Below, piece after piece: positions 54,231 through 63,035 of a stretch of DNA of 64,000 nt. The translations under genes and the position numbers were made by a program. Under the pieces are notes generated by a model. It ran no database searches. It saw only the letters and a program-made list of their open reading frames with translations, and was not told the DNA's origin. The first letter of the stretch is position 1; every line of letters starts with the position of its first letter. This DNA comes from Chloroflexota bacterium (GTDB lineage: Bacteria; Chloroflexota; Anaerolineae; Anaerolineales; Villigracilaceae): the NCBI GenBank assembly GCA_016235425.1, contig JACRLC010000067.1:1-64000 (forward strand), read 5' to 3'.

Positions 54231-54324
54231 CGGGAGTGGATGGGAGTCGAACCCACCGCGGCCCGCAACGCGGCCCGCCACAGGTTTTGAAGACCAGGAG
54301 ACCCACCGGGACCTAACCACTCCC
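54231..54324 (-). tRNA. selC: tRNA-Sec (anticodon UCA)
   Basis: A 94-nt tRNA on the minus strand with an 8-bp acceptor stem (GGGAGTGG / CCACTCCC), a long variable arm (GGCGGGCCGC / GCGGGCCGC region), the T-loop GGTTCGACTCC and the anticodon loop CTTCAAA, giving UCA (54288-54290), which decodes UGA. Long arm, 8-bp acceptor and UCA identify tRNA-Sec rather than tRNA-Ser. CCA is not encoded. It implies a selenocysteine pathway in this genome; selA, selB and selD are not in the window. Confidence 0.95.
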
Positions 54325-54364
54325 GTCCGCAAGGATACACGAGAGGGTGAGGATTGGCAAGTAA

Positions 54365-54721
54365 TCAAACTTGATAATTATCGAAAATGGGGGGCAAATG
54401 AATGGAACCGGGATTCCAAACGAAAAGCGATGCAAACAGGATAACGATGCACAACAGGGAAAACAGGGTGAACCCGCCGATGAAAATCCCCGTCCATGCC
54501 ATCGGGCGTCCGCTCTCACCCCGTCTGCGGATTTGATTCAAGGACACCGTCCCAAATATCAATGCCATGAGGCCGGCCATGATGCTCGCAGGGAAACAAA
54601 TAAAACCTGTAAATGGAATTGGAACCATCCCCGCGCAAAATGTGAGAATGGTCAGAATCCCAAAGATGAGGCTGAGAATGGATTGTGTGTTCGTCGGGGA
54701 ATAGGGAGGCGATTCGGTCAT
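54365..54721 (-). CDS. DUF4190-type small membrane protein
   Basis: A 118-residue protein with two hydrophobic regions (ILSLIFGILTILTFCAGMVPIPF; WTGIFIGGFTLFSLLCIVILFASLFVW) around a basic GTVSLNQIRRRGESGRPMA loop, the DUF4190 pattern. Its function is unknown. The ATG at 54721 is preferred to an in-frame TTG at 54733. It lies between two tRNA genes and ends 41 bases upstream of tRNA-Sec on the same strand. Confidence 0.75.
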   Translation of the reverse strand: MTESPPYSPTNTQSILSLIFGILTILTFCAGMVPIPFTGFICFPASIMAGLMALIFGTVSLNQIRRRGESGRPMAWTGIFIGGFTLFSLLCIVILFASLFVWNPGSIHLPPIFDNYQV

Positions 54722-54733
54722 CGGTGTATTCAA

Positions 54734-54768
54734 AAGACCCTAAAGGTTTTGGAAACCTTTAGGGTCTT
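54734..54768. terminator. Strong hairpin between tRNA-Pro and the DUF4190 gene
   Basis: 16-bp perfect stem AAGACCCTAAAGGTTT / AAACCTTTAGGGTCTT with a 3-nt loop. On the minus strand it follows tRNA-Pro and ends in TTTTG, so it probably ends the tRNA transcript. Confidence 0.65.
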
Positions 54769-54775
54769 GGCTCTC

Positions 54776-54853
<78 letters not shown>

Positions 54854-55043
54854 ATTGGCAAGGCAGGATTATAGCCGCGTTTGTATTTTGTGGCAATGGC
54901 ACAGCAAAATATTTTCCAATGTTTTTTCGCCGCGAACCCCGTTACAAAAATTTCCGACTCATGCTTTTCACCACTGGCGAAAATGGCTCCCCTCGATATG
55001 CCGATTTGCGTTTGTGCTAAAATAAGATACTTGGAGTTTCCCA

Positions 55044-55604
55044 ATGGCAGATATGATAGAAGTAACCATAGACAGTGTCCGCGTGCATTTGATGACGCCT
55101 CAGCGCGTGGTTGTGTTAAAACAAATTAATACTGAGCGCTACCTTCCAATCTGGGTCGGACCTTACGAAGCGGAAGCCATTACCGTTGCCTTACAGGAAG
55201 TCGAGATGATCCGCCCGCTTACCCACGACCTGCTCAAGAACGTCTTTGGCGCATTCAACGCGCGCATCAGGCGGGTCGAGATTGTCAAACTGCAGGATGA
55301 CATCTACTACGGCAACATCGTCGCCGACGTGGACGGCACTGAAATCCACATCGATTCACGCCCATCGGATGCCATCGCCATCGCAGTACGCGCGCACGTA
55401 CCCATCCTCGTCCACCCGAACGTGATGGATGCGGCAGGCATCGTCCCTGAAACGGATATGCCCGAAAGCACCACCCCTTCCAGAAAAGACGCGCCCGCCC
55501 CGTTATCTGATGAAGGAAGCGAGAGATTGGACGTCTTCAAAGACTTTATAGATAAACTCGACATAGATAAGCTCGACGATAAAGACAAACCCGATTCACC
55601 CTAA
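55044..55604 (+). CDS. Bifunctional nuclease (DUF151) family protein
   Basis: A 186-residue protein whose first ~130 residues form the BFN/DUF151 domain (YLPIWVGPYEAEAITVAL, RPLTHDLLKNVFGAFNA, IHIDSRPSDAIAIAVR). Members have been described with DNase and RNase activity. The C-terminal ~50 residues are acidic and low-complexity (ISDKLDIDKLDDKDKPD type). It lies 21 bases upstream of dnaB and may be part of that operon. Confidence 0.88.
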   Translation: MADMIEVTIDSVRVHLMTPQRVVVLKQINTERYLPIWVGPYEAEAITVALQEVEMIRPLTHDLLKNVFGAFNARIRRVEIVKLQDDIYYGNIVADVDGTEIHIDSRPSDAIAIAVRAHVPILVHPNVMDAAGIVPETDMPESTTPSRKDAPAPLSDEGSERLDVFKDFIDKLDIDKLDDKDKPDSP

Positions 55605-55625
55605 ACCCAAACCTGCTCCCATCAC

Positions 55626-58286
55626 ATGACCGATTTCCTCCAACCAGAAGAATCCACCGCCCCCGCAGGCCCGAGCATTCCGCACAGCCGAGAAGCCGAA
55701 GAAGCCGTCGTAGGGGCGGTGCTGATTAACCCCGAAGTCTATTACGACGTCGCACAATTCCTAAGCGCGGACGATTTCTACATCCACCGCCACAAGTGGA
55801 TTTGGGAAGCCTTCACGCGTTTACACGAACAACGTATCCCCGTTGACCTGCTGACCCTTTCCGAAGAACTCGATAAGGTGGGACAACTCACCGAACTCGG
55901 CGGCCCTGCATATCTGACCTCGTTGGTCAACCAGGTGCCATCCTCACTGAACGCAGAATCCTACGGGCGCATCGTCGAAGGCCATGCCATTCGCCGCAAA
56001 ATGATCAACGCCGCGAACCAGATCGCCGCCCTCGCCTACAACGAAGAAACCGTCGTTGACTCGGTGATGGACGAAGCCGAGAAAGCCGTCTTCAACGTCA
56101 GCGAACGCAGGCTCAAACACGACCTCCAGCCAATCTCCTCCGTCCTCAGCGATTACTACGACCGCATTGACGATCTTGCCAAGCGCCCCGATGAATTCTT
56201 CGGCGTCCCCACCGGCTTCATTGACCTTGACCGAATGCTCTCAGGCTTGCAGCCCTCAGACTTGCTTATCATCGCAGGCCGCCCCGGTCAGGGTAAGACG
56301 GGTTTCCTGCTTTCCATCGCCAAGAACGCTGCGCTCACGCACAAAAAGAAAGTCGCCATCTTCTCGCTGGAAATGTCCAACGAGCAGGTGGTGCAACGCC
56401 TGATCGCGCAGGAAACAGGCATCGACTCGCAACGTTTGCGCACCGGCAAATTGACCGAGCAGGAATGGCCGCTGTTCACACATTCCATCGAAGTCTTTTC
56501 CGACACGAAAATCTTCCTCGACGACACACCCGCCATCACGCCCCTGCAACTCCGCACCAAATGCCGCCGCCTGCAAATGGAATATGGGATTGACCTCGTC
56601 ATCGTGGATTATCTCCAGCTCATGGGCGGCGACACGCGCAACGACAACCGTGTCCAGGAAGTCTCCTACATCTCGCGTAATCTCAAAATCCTCGCGCGCG
56701 AATTGAATGTACCGGTCCTCACTGCCGCCCAACTCTCCCGCGCCGTCGAACAACGCACCGACAAACGCCCTGTGCTTTCTGATTTGCGCGAGTCTGGTTG
56801 TCTTACAGGGGAAACACTTATTACGTTGGAAAATGGACGGAATATCTCTATCCGTGAATTGGAGGGGAAATCAAATTTCAAGATATTGGCATTAAATCCA
56901 AATTCACTTAAGTTGGAAACCATGCCTGTGACACGCTCATTTTCAACAGGGATCAAACCTGTGTTCAAAATGAAAACGCGGCTTGGCAGGGAGATTCGAG
57001 CAACTGGCAACCATCAATTTCTCACCATCCATGGTTGGAAGCGATTGGACGAATTGCAGATTGGCGATTATTTGGCATTACCCCGTACATTGCCAACTTC
57101 ACAAAAAGAACAGACCATGTCCAATGCTGAGCTGGCTTTGCTAGGGCATTTAATTGGCGATGGCTGTACCTTGCCGCGGCACGTAATCCAATACACCACA
57201 CGCGAGAAAGATTTGGCAGATACAGTAGCCGCACTTGCCGTTGAAGTTTTTGGAGAGGAAGTCAACCCGCGAATCTCACCTGAGAAACAATGGTATCAGG
57301 TATATCTTAGTTCCACACGGCATCACACTCACAATGTTCACAGTGCAGTTACAGAATGGCTGGGGGAATTGCACGCATTTGGGCTTCGGTCTTATGAGAA
57401 GCGAATCCCTGCGCAAGTGTTTGAACAACCTGAAGATGCAATTGGCGTATTCCTTCGCCATCTTTGGGCAACGGACGGGAGTATTCAACTCGTAAAGGGA
57501 AGGAAAATCCGCCCGATTGCATATTACGCAACCAGTAGCGAGTATCTTGCACGAGGCGTGCAGACATTGTTGTTAAGAATGGGAATCAATGCAATCTTGA
57601 AGCGTGTCCCTCAAAATGGAAAAGGGCGCAACCAATATAATGTAATCGTCACCGGCAAGCCTGAGCTGGAAATGTTTTCCCAAAAAATTGGCGCGGTTGG
57701 CGCGTATAAAAAGGGGCGGCTGGTGGAAATCCAAAATCATTTGGAAGAACGCAAAGCCAATACAAACCGCGACGTTATTCCTAATCATGTGTGGCGTTTG
57801 CATGTTGTCCCTGCCATGCAGGAATTGGGAATGACCACCCGCCAAATGCAAGCCGCAATTGACACGCAGTATTGTGGAACAGGTTTGTATAAACAAAATA
57901 TCAGTCGTGGCCGCGCTGCCCGTGTTGCAAATGTGGTGCAATCACAACGTCTCATAGATTTGGCTGAAAGCGATATTTATTGGGATAGCATAATTTGCAT
58001 CGAACCCGATGGCAAAGAAGCCGTTTACGATTTAACCGTGCCAGGTCATCATAACTTTGTCGCAAACAATATCATTGTCCACAACAGCCTCGAGCAGGAC
58101 GCCGACATCGTTATGTTCATCTACCGTCCCGACCAATACGAGAAAGACACGACGAAACAAAACGTGGCAGAGATCATTGTGGCGAAACACCGTAACGGCC
58201 CCGTTGGCAGTGTGGAATTGATCTTCCGCGGCGCACTGGCAAAGTTCGAGAACGCCGCGACGAAGGTGTTCAGACCGAACGAGTGA
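55626..58286 (+). CDS. dnaB: Replicative DNA helicase DnaB with intein
   Basis: An 886-residue precursor. The exteins sum to 457 residues, a normal DnaB: N-terminal DnaG-interacting domain (IPHSREAEEAVVGAVLINPEVY), Walker A GRPGQGKTG near residue 218, Walker B LVIVDYLQLMGG, and RESG / SLEQDADIVMFIYRP around the insertion. An intein (residues 392-820) interrupts the loop after RESG. After protein splicing the hexameric helicase would drive replication forks. It is followed one base later by the DnaD-like gene. Confidence 0.96.
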   Translation: MTDFLQPEESTAPAGPSIPHSREAEEAVVGAVLINPEVYYDVAQFLSADDFYIHRHKWIWEAFTRLHEQRIPVDLLTLSEELDKVGQLTELGGPAYLTSLVNQVPSSLNAESYGRIVEGHAIRRKMINAANQIAALAYNEETVVDSVMDEAEKAVFNVSERRLKHDLQPISSVLSDYYDRIDDLAKRPDEFFGVPTGFIDLDRMLSGLQPSDLLIIAGRPGQGKTGFLLSIAKNAALTHKKKVAIFSLEMSNEQVVQRLIAQETGIDSQRLRTGKLTEQEWPLFTHSIEVFSDTKIFLDDTPAITPLQLRTKCRRLQMEYGIDLVIVDYLQLMGGDTRNDNRVQEVSYISRNLKILARELNVPVLTAAQLSRAVEQRTDKRPVLSDLRESGCLTGETLITLENGRNISIRELEGKSNFKILALNPNSLKLETMPVTRSFSTGIKPVFKMKTRLGREIRATGNHQFLTIHGWKRLDELQIGDYLALPRTLPTSQKEQTMSNAELALLGHLIGDGCTLPRHVIQYTTREKDLADTVAALAVEVFGEEVNPRISPEKQWYQVYLSSTRHHTHNVHSAVTEWLGELHAFGLRSYEKRIPAQVFEQPEDAIGVFLRHLWATDGSIQLVKGRKIRPIAYYATSSEYLARGVQTLLLRMGINAILKRVPQNGKGRNQYNVIVTGKPELEMFSQKIGAVGAYKKGRLVEIQNHLEERKANTNRDVIPNHVWRLHVVPAMQELGMTTRQMQAAIDTQYCGTGLYKQNISRGRAARVANVVQSQRLIDLAESDIYWDSIICIEPDGKEAVYDLTVPGHHNFVANNIIVHNSLEQDADIVMFIYRPDQYEKDTTKQNVAEIIVAKHRNGPVGSVELIFRGALAKFENAATKVFRPNE
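56799..58085 (+). mobile_element. DnaB intein with LAGLIDADG homing endonuclease
   Basis: A 429-residue in-frame intein: N-terminal splice block starts Cys (CLTGETLITLENGR), the B block lies around RATGNHQFLTIHGW, the C-terminal block is VPGHHNFVANNIIVHN, and the +1 extein residue is Ser. Two LAGLIDADG-type helices are visible (LALLGHLIGDG and GVFLRHLWATDG). The insertion point RESG-SxEQDAD is the site also used by the Rhodothermus and Synechocystis DnaB inteins. All splice residues are intact, so splicing is expected. It is AT-richer than the flanking exteins, in line with later acquisition. Confidence 0.95.
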
Positions 58287-58287
58287 A

Positions 58288-58950
58288 ATGTCCAACTTCA
58301 AAGGCTTCACCGACTCGGAAACTTTCACTCAACTCCCCGATTCCTTCTTTCATCGTTTGCTGAATGAGATCGAAGATATTGCGGAGTTGAAGGTGACGTT
58401 ATATTTTCTGTGGCGCGTGGAGCATACGGAAGGACCGTTTCGCGCGTTGTGCGAGACGGATTTCAGCCAAAAGGACGTTGGGCTTTCGGCGGACGAGGTC
58501 AGACGCGGGCTGGAGAAATCTGCCCAGCGCGGGAGCATACTCAGGTCCGAGTATGAGGCGGATGTGTTTTACTTCCTCAACTCTCCGCGGGGACGCGCGG
58601 CGGCTGAAGCGTTCGCGAAAGGTCAATGGCGGGAATCCGCAAGGATATTGTCCGCGCCGCCTCTCGAGCGCCCGAATGTGTTCAAGTTGTACGAGGAAAA
58701 TATCGGTCCGCTGACGCCGTTGATCGCCGACGCGTTGAAGGATGCGGAGGAACTTTACACGGATGAATGGATAGCGGAAGCGATTGAGATTGCGGTAAAA
58801 AATAACAAACGCAACTGGAAATACTGCGAAGCGATTTTAAAAAGGTGGAAGGAAAAAGGGAAAGATGAAAGAAAAGATCAGCAAAACGCTGGCAAAGATT
58901 TCGAGCGATACACCGAAGGCGAGTTCAGCGAATACCTCAAGCACGACTAG
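58288..58950 (+). CDS. DnaD-domain replication protein
   Basis: A 220-residue protein with an N-terminal winged-helix-like region (ELKVTLYFLWRVEH, DVGLSADEVRRGLEKSAQRG) and a C-terminal DnaD/DnaB-type domain (NVFKLYEENIGPLTPLIADAL ... NWKYCEAILKRWKEKG). In Firmicutes such proteins recruit the helicase and loader to origins or stalled forks. It begins one base after the dnaB stop, and its 3' end overlaps the loader gene by 86 bases. Confidence 0.85.
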   Translation: MSNFKGFTDSETFTQLPDSFFHRLLNEIEDIAELKVTLYFLWRVEHTEGPFRALCETDFSQKDVGLSADEVRRGLEKSAQRGSILRSEYEADVFYFLNSPRGRAAAEAFAKGQWRESARILSAPPLERPNVFKLYEENIGPLTPLIADALKDAEELYTDEWIAEAIEIAVKNNKRNWKYCEAILKRWKEKGKDERKDQQNAGKDFERYTEGEFSEYLKHD

Positions 58951-60379
58951 GACGACGCTCGGCGACCCGAACTGTCCGCATTGCGCGGGCGTGGGCTACG
59001 TGCGCTTTGACGTGCCGATGGGCGACCCGAAGTTCGGACGGCTGGAGGCGTGTGTCTGCCGCAGTGCGGACATCGCCGCGGGCGCGCGGGAGCGTCTGTT
59101 CGAGATGAGTCGGCTCGATAGATTGAGCCATTTGACGTTCGATAATTTCGAGGCGCGGGGAAATAAAAATGCCAAGTTCATGACGCCGCAGGACGCGATT
59201 AGTTTGCAAGCCGCGAGAGAAACTTCCGAATATTTTGCGCGCAATCCGCAAGGCTGGCTGTTGATCGAGGGCGGATACGGTTGCGGCAAGACTCACATCG
59301 CCGCGGCCATCGCCAACTTCGCGGTTGCGATGGGCAGGCCGACGCTGTTCATCACCGTGCCAGATTTGCTGGACACACTGCGCTTCGCGTTCAGCGACCC
59401 CGAGACCACGTTCGAGGCGCGCTTCGAGGAAGTCCGCAACGCTGACCTGTTGGTGCTGGACGATTTCGGCACGCAGAACGCCACGGGCTGGGCGCAGGAA
59501 AAATTATTCCAGATCATGAACTACCGTTACATCAACAAACTTCCGACGGTCATCACCACGAACCTGATGTTGGACGAGATCGAGAGCCGCATCCGCTCGC
59601 GCCTGCAGGACGAGGAATTCGTGGCACACGTGCGGATCACCGCGCCCGATTACCGCCGTCCCACCGAGACGAGCAACCCTGGCATTTCGATGTTGTCCCT
59701 GCCCGAGATGAAGGTGATGACCTTCAAGAATTTCGAAACGCGCGAAGACGAACTGGGCAAGGAAGCGGTAACCACCACCACCACCGAGAAACAGGATCGC
59801 TTCGGCAACAAGGTCAAGGACAAGGAGATCACGCGTGTCAAGGTGACGCAGGAGGATCTCAAGACCCTGCGGAAAGCCGTCACTGCCGCCATCGCGTTTG
59901 CGGAGGAACCCGAAGGTTGGTTCGTGCTGTTGGGAAGTTCGTTCAGCGGAAAGACCCACCTCGCGGCGGCCATTGGCAACTATCGCATTGACCTGGGCGG
60001 ACAGGCTCTCCTCGTGGAAGTAGCCGACCTGCTCGACTACATGCGCCAGACCTTCCGCCCCACTTCGGACGTTTCGTTTGATCGCCGTTTCAACGAAATT
60101 AAAACCACCCCCATGCTGATCCTCGACGACCTGAAAGAGAGCGGCACGAGTTCCGTCTGGGCGGAGGACAAACTCTACCAGATCCTCAACCATCGCTACT
60201 ACGCCCACCTGCCAACCGTCATCACGTCCACGCTCAAGCCCGACTCGTTCGCGGTCAATTACCCTGGGCTTTGGAACAAGATCCTCGACGCGACGAAGAG
60301 TCAGATCCACGTGATTGACATGCCGCCGTATCGGAGGATGGGGAAGGGGAAAGGCGCAGGGCATAAGAAGGAAAAGTAG
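58865..60379 (+). CDS. DnaC/DnaI-like helicase loader with two AAA+ modules
   Basis: A 504-residue protein: zinc-ribbon-like start (CPHCAGVGYVRFD ... ACVCR), then two DnaC/IstB-type AAA+ ATPase modules. The first has Walker A GGYGCGKTHIAAA and Walker B LLVLDDFGTQ; the second Walker A GSSFSGKTHLAAA and Walker B MLILDDLKES. Loaders normally have one module of about 300 residues, so this is a tandem duplication. The second lacks the usual G-x-G-K-T Gly spacing but keeps GKT. ATG 58865 has an AAGGAAAAAGGGAAAG stretch upstream and lies inside the DnaD-like gene. Confidence 0.85.
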   Translation: MKEKISKTLAKISSDTPKASSANTSSTTRTTLGDPNCPHCAGVGYVRFDVPMGDPKFGRLEACVCRSADIAAGARERLFEMSRLDRLSHLTFDNFEARGNKNAKFMTPQDAISLQAARETSEYFARNPQGWLLIEGGYGCGKTHIAAAIANFAVAMGRPTLFITVPDLLDTLRFAFSDPETTFEARFEEVRNADLLVLDDFGTQNATGWAQEKLFQIMNYRYINKLPTVITTNLMLDEIESRIRSRLQDEEFVAHVRITAPDYRRPTETSNPGISMLSLPEMKVMTFKNFETREDELGKEAVTTTTTEKQDRFGNKVKDKEITRVKVTQEDLKTLRKAVTAAIAFAEEPEGWFVLLGSSFSGKTHLAAAIGNYRIDLGGQALLVEVADLLDYMRQTFRPTSDVSFDRRFNEIKTTPMLILDDLKESGTSSVWAEDKLYQILNHRYYAHLPTVITSTLKPDSFAVNYPGLWNKILDATKSQIHVIDMPPYRRMGKGKGAGHKKEK

Positions 60380-60429
60380 ATGGAAGGCGGACGAACGCAG
60401 ATTTACGCGGAATTTGGTTAGCGCGATCG

Positions 60430-60458
60430 TTGACTCTGTGGGGAAGTGGGGCTATATT
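60430..60458 (+). promoter_or_regulatory. Promoter of the nuclease-vWA gene
   Basis: -35 TTGACT (60430-60435), 17-base spacer, -10 TATATT (60453-60458). Close to consensus, in contrast to most neighbours, so the gene is likely transcribed on its own. Confidence 0.7.
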
Positions 60459-60516
60459 ACAGATATGTAACATCGAGTTCAGCTGCAATATTTTACTCCT
60501 CGTAAGTGAGGTACAA

Positions 60517-62283
60517 ATGGAACATCCTATTGAAACAGCAGCAGACTTGTATCGTGAATTAAAGAGGCGGGGTCTTCATCTGCGACAAGAGAATGGGCGG
60601 GACAATGCACTTATTGATAATCTAATTTCTAAACTTAATTGTCCCAGCAATCAATTACAGGCCTACCTCGACATCAGCAAATTGTCAGCCGAGGATTTTC
60701 TCAAGGTGTTCCTTGAGATAGTGCATCCATTTGCATTGATGTTTTCTCTAATTTGGGAATTCCTAAGCGAGAACTGTTCCCCAAAAGCACTGGAGACTAT
60801 AGCAGTCCGCTTTGGTTTTCCCAACTCACCCGATAGTTGCACCATAGACTTAGAGCAATTTCGCCGATATGTTGAGATGAGTAGAAGGGTCACTGCTTCA
60901 GTGCCACTACAGATGTGGTCATTCGACGCAATGAATAAGTTGTTTGAAATTGGCAGAATTTTGAAACAACAATCCAGCATCCGTTATGAGTATTACCAGC
61001 CTGGAAAGCCTTACAAACTTCCAAAGCCCATTTTTAAACAACATGAATTTGACAAAGAAATCGAGAAAATTTATGGACTCTTCCAAACAATTATTGATGA
61101 ATTTGCTAGCGAGTCCGCAAAACGAGAATCAAGGCGAAATCTACCAGAACTTGAAAATCTCGATGAGGATGAAGACTTTCGTTCGCTTCGGCGCTCCGCG
61201 TTTTTACTTACGGATCTTCTCCCAAGTTGGGTAAGAATATTTGGTCAATATGAGACTGTTCCAGTTACACAGAAAGAAGAAGCACTAAAATTCTTCAAGA
61301 AAGAAATAAGACCTTTTCTGGAGACACAATCAAAAAACATAGCTGTTCCCGTATCGGAGGCGCTTGACATCCTTGATTTACCTTTCTGGCGTCATAGATG
61401 GCACACTTATGAAGTTTGGGCGACGATACTAATAATGAAGCTACTAGAGGATTATCAACCCGTTTTGAGAATAAAGAGCGGGTATATTCCAATCGATGGA
61501 TATACCGAATCTGTAATTGCAAGTTTAAGTGCAGAAAATTATGATCGAGCCTGCGTTGCGTTGCAAGTCCAGACTCCTTTTGAAAAGAATAAGAGGAAAG
61601 CAATCAAACCCGATCTGCGCATTTGTTTTTCAGGAGAATTTGTTTCTGAAAACACAGCGGTGATTGTGGAGTTCAAACAGTTGTCCAGCCCAAAGAAAAG
61701 CGTTCTGGAAGAAATAGCAAAATCATATTCCGAAGGATCGCCAGATTGCGGGGGTGTTATCATTATTAACTATGATGAAACAAATCTCAATCCGTTATTT
61801 CCAAAAGATTGTTTCTTCGTAGAAGGGGTTGAACCGCAAAATCAAAAAGCTCTTCTGCTATTCGAGAAGTGTCTTAAGAACGCACTTTCTAATGCCAAGT
61901 TACTGCCCATCAGTAGATCTGCGATGGTTCTTTTGGATGTGTCTTCAAGCATGGGAAATGCTTATGAGGCAAGAGACGTTCAATTAGCTTTGCGGAGAAT
62001 ACTTGGATTGGGATGGGTAAAGGTCTTTCGTTTCAATAACGGTCTAGTTCCTGGGGGAGATCTTGATGAAGCTGATTACAGAGATATTCGAACATTTGGA
62101 GACACACAACTTGGTAAAGCAATCCTTCAAATTGAAGAAATATCTGCCTTGCCAACCAAGTTGCTAATAGTAACGGATGGAGGGCATGAACATCCCGTGG
62201 AGATTCTAAAAAGAATGCCAAATGTGAGAGAATGCAACCCTGACGAACTCGAAGAAAACTTCGACTGGCTACTTAGGCCTTGA
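60517..62283 (+). CDS. PD-(D/E)XK-like nuclease and vWA-domain fusion protein
   Basis: A 588-residue protein of no recognised family. An N-terminal alpha-helical half (about 1-290) is followed by a region with PFWRHRWHTYEVWA, then KPDLRI (Asp366) and VIVEFKQ (Glu385, Lys387), the spacing of a PD-(D/E)XK nuclease core. The C-terminal part (about 465-588) is a vWA domain with a complete metal site: DVSSS (474-478), a Thr in GDTQLG and the Asp in VTDGG. The gene is AT-richer than its surroundings, has its own promoter and a GAGG ribosome site, and is followed by a repeat array. Function unknown; defence or stress-related nuclease is a guess from domains and context. Confidence 0.65.
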   Translation: MEHPIETAADLYRELKRRGLHLRQENGRDNALIDNLISKLNCPSNQLQAYLDISKLSAEDFLKVFLEIVHPFALMFSLIWEFLSENCSPKALETIAVRFGFPNSPDSCTIDLEQFRRYVEMSRRVTASVPLQMWSFDAMNKLFEIGRILKQQSSIRYEYYQPGKPYKLPKPIFKQHEFDKEIEKIYGLFQTIIDEFASESAKRESRRNLPELENLDEDEDFRSLRRSAFLLTDLLPSWVRIFGQYETVPVTQKEEALKFFKKEIRPFLETQSKNIAVPVSEALDILDLPFWRHRWHTYEVWATILIMKLLEDYQPVLRIKSGYIPIDGYTESVIASLSAENYDRACVALQVQTPFEKNKRKAIKPDLRICFSGEFVSENTAVIVEFKQLSSPKKSVLEEIAKSYSEGSPDCGGVIIINYDETNLNPLFPKDCFFVEGVEPQNQKALLLFEKCLKNALSNAKLLPISRSAMVLLDVSSSMGNAYEARDVQLALRRILGLGWVKVFRFNNGLVPGGDLDEADYRDIRTFGDTQLGKAILQIEEISALPTKLLIVTDGGHEHPVEILKRMPNVRECNPDELEENFDWLLRP

Positions 62284-62384
62284 ACTTCACCGAAACCGCC
62301 AGCCCGCCCCATCATAAACGTTGGGGCTATTTTACGAAGCGGTGTGCTGAGCTGGTGGGCGAGCCTGTCGAGACCCTGCCGAAG

Positions 62385-63002
62385 TGTCTCATCCGCGCCG
62401 TGTCCAACCGAAACGATTGCGAGGACACGCGTCACGATGATCGGGGTTTTGAGGAGACCTGACATGTCTCATCCGCGCCGTGATTGACCAGAGCCATCGC
62501 GTGGATATGGGTCACGATGATCGGATAAACCGTCCACGAATTTGAACCACGAATAAACGAATACAGGCGCACCAGTTCGAGTATTCGTGTCCTATTCGTG
62601 GACGGTTGACTCCCAAGACCTGCTGAACGTGTCTCATCCGCGCCGTGGTTGGCCAGAGTTTTCGCGCGGACAAAGGCCATAATCGTCAGACTTTCGCGGA
62701 GACATGTCAGGTCTTTCTGGAATCGAGGAGAAAAACTGGATTCGCGGGTTCAGGTGGGAAACCTGCCGAAGGTGTCTCACCCGCACCGTGTCCAACCGAA
62801 ACGATTGCGGGGAGGCGCGTCACGATGATCGGGGTTTTGATGAGACCTGACATGTCTCATCCGCGCCGTGATTGACCAGGGCCATCGCGTGGATATGGGT
62901 CACGATGATCGGACTTTCGCCGGGTGGGAAACCTGCCGAAGGTGTCTCACCCGCGCTGTGTCCAACCGAAACGATTGCGGAGAGGCGCGTCACGATGATC
63001 GG
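62385..63002. repeat. Array of six 60-bp repeats of two alternating subtypes
   Basis: Units at 62385-62444 (A), 62465-62524 (B), 62629-62690 (B-like, diverged), 62772-62832 (A), 62852-62911 (B) and 62942-63002 (A). All start TGTCTCAYCCGC and all but one end GTCACGATGATCGG. Subtype A has TCCAACCGAAACGATTGCG in its middle, subtype B ATTGACCAGRGCCATCGCG. A-B pairs are joined by a conserved 20-base linker (GGTTTTGAGGAGACCTGACA type). The first A unit can form a 7-bp stem CGTGTCC / GGACACG. Confidence 0.85.
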
Positions 63003-63015
63003 GGTTCTGCGGAGA

Positions 63016-63035
63016 CACTTCGACAGGCTCAGTGC
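63016..63035. repeat. CACTTCGACAGGCTCAGTGC dispersed palindrome
   Basis: Inverse copy of the short repeat at 20399, at the end of the repeat array. Confidence 0.6.

Noticed and set aside
54231-54324. tRNA-Ser with long variable arm
   Set aside because: The anticodon is UCA, which reads UGA, and the acceptor stem has 8 bp, both typical of tRNA-Sec.
62385-63002. CRISPR array
   Set aside because: Units are 60 bp, of two kinds, irregularly spaced (20 to about 105 bases), and no cas genes are in the window.
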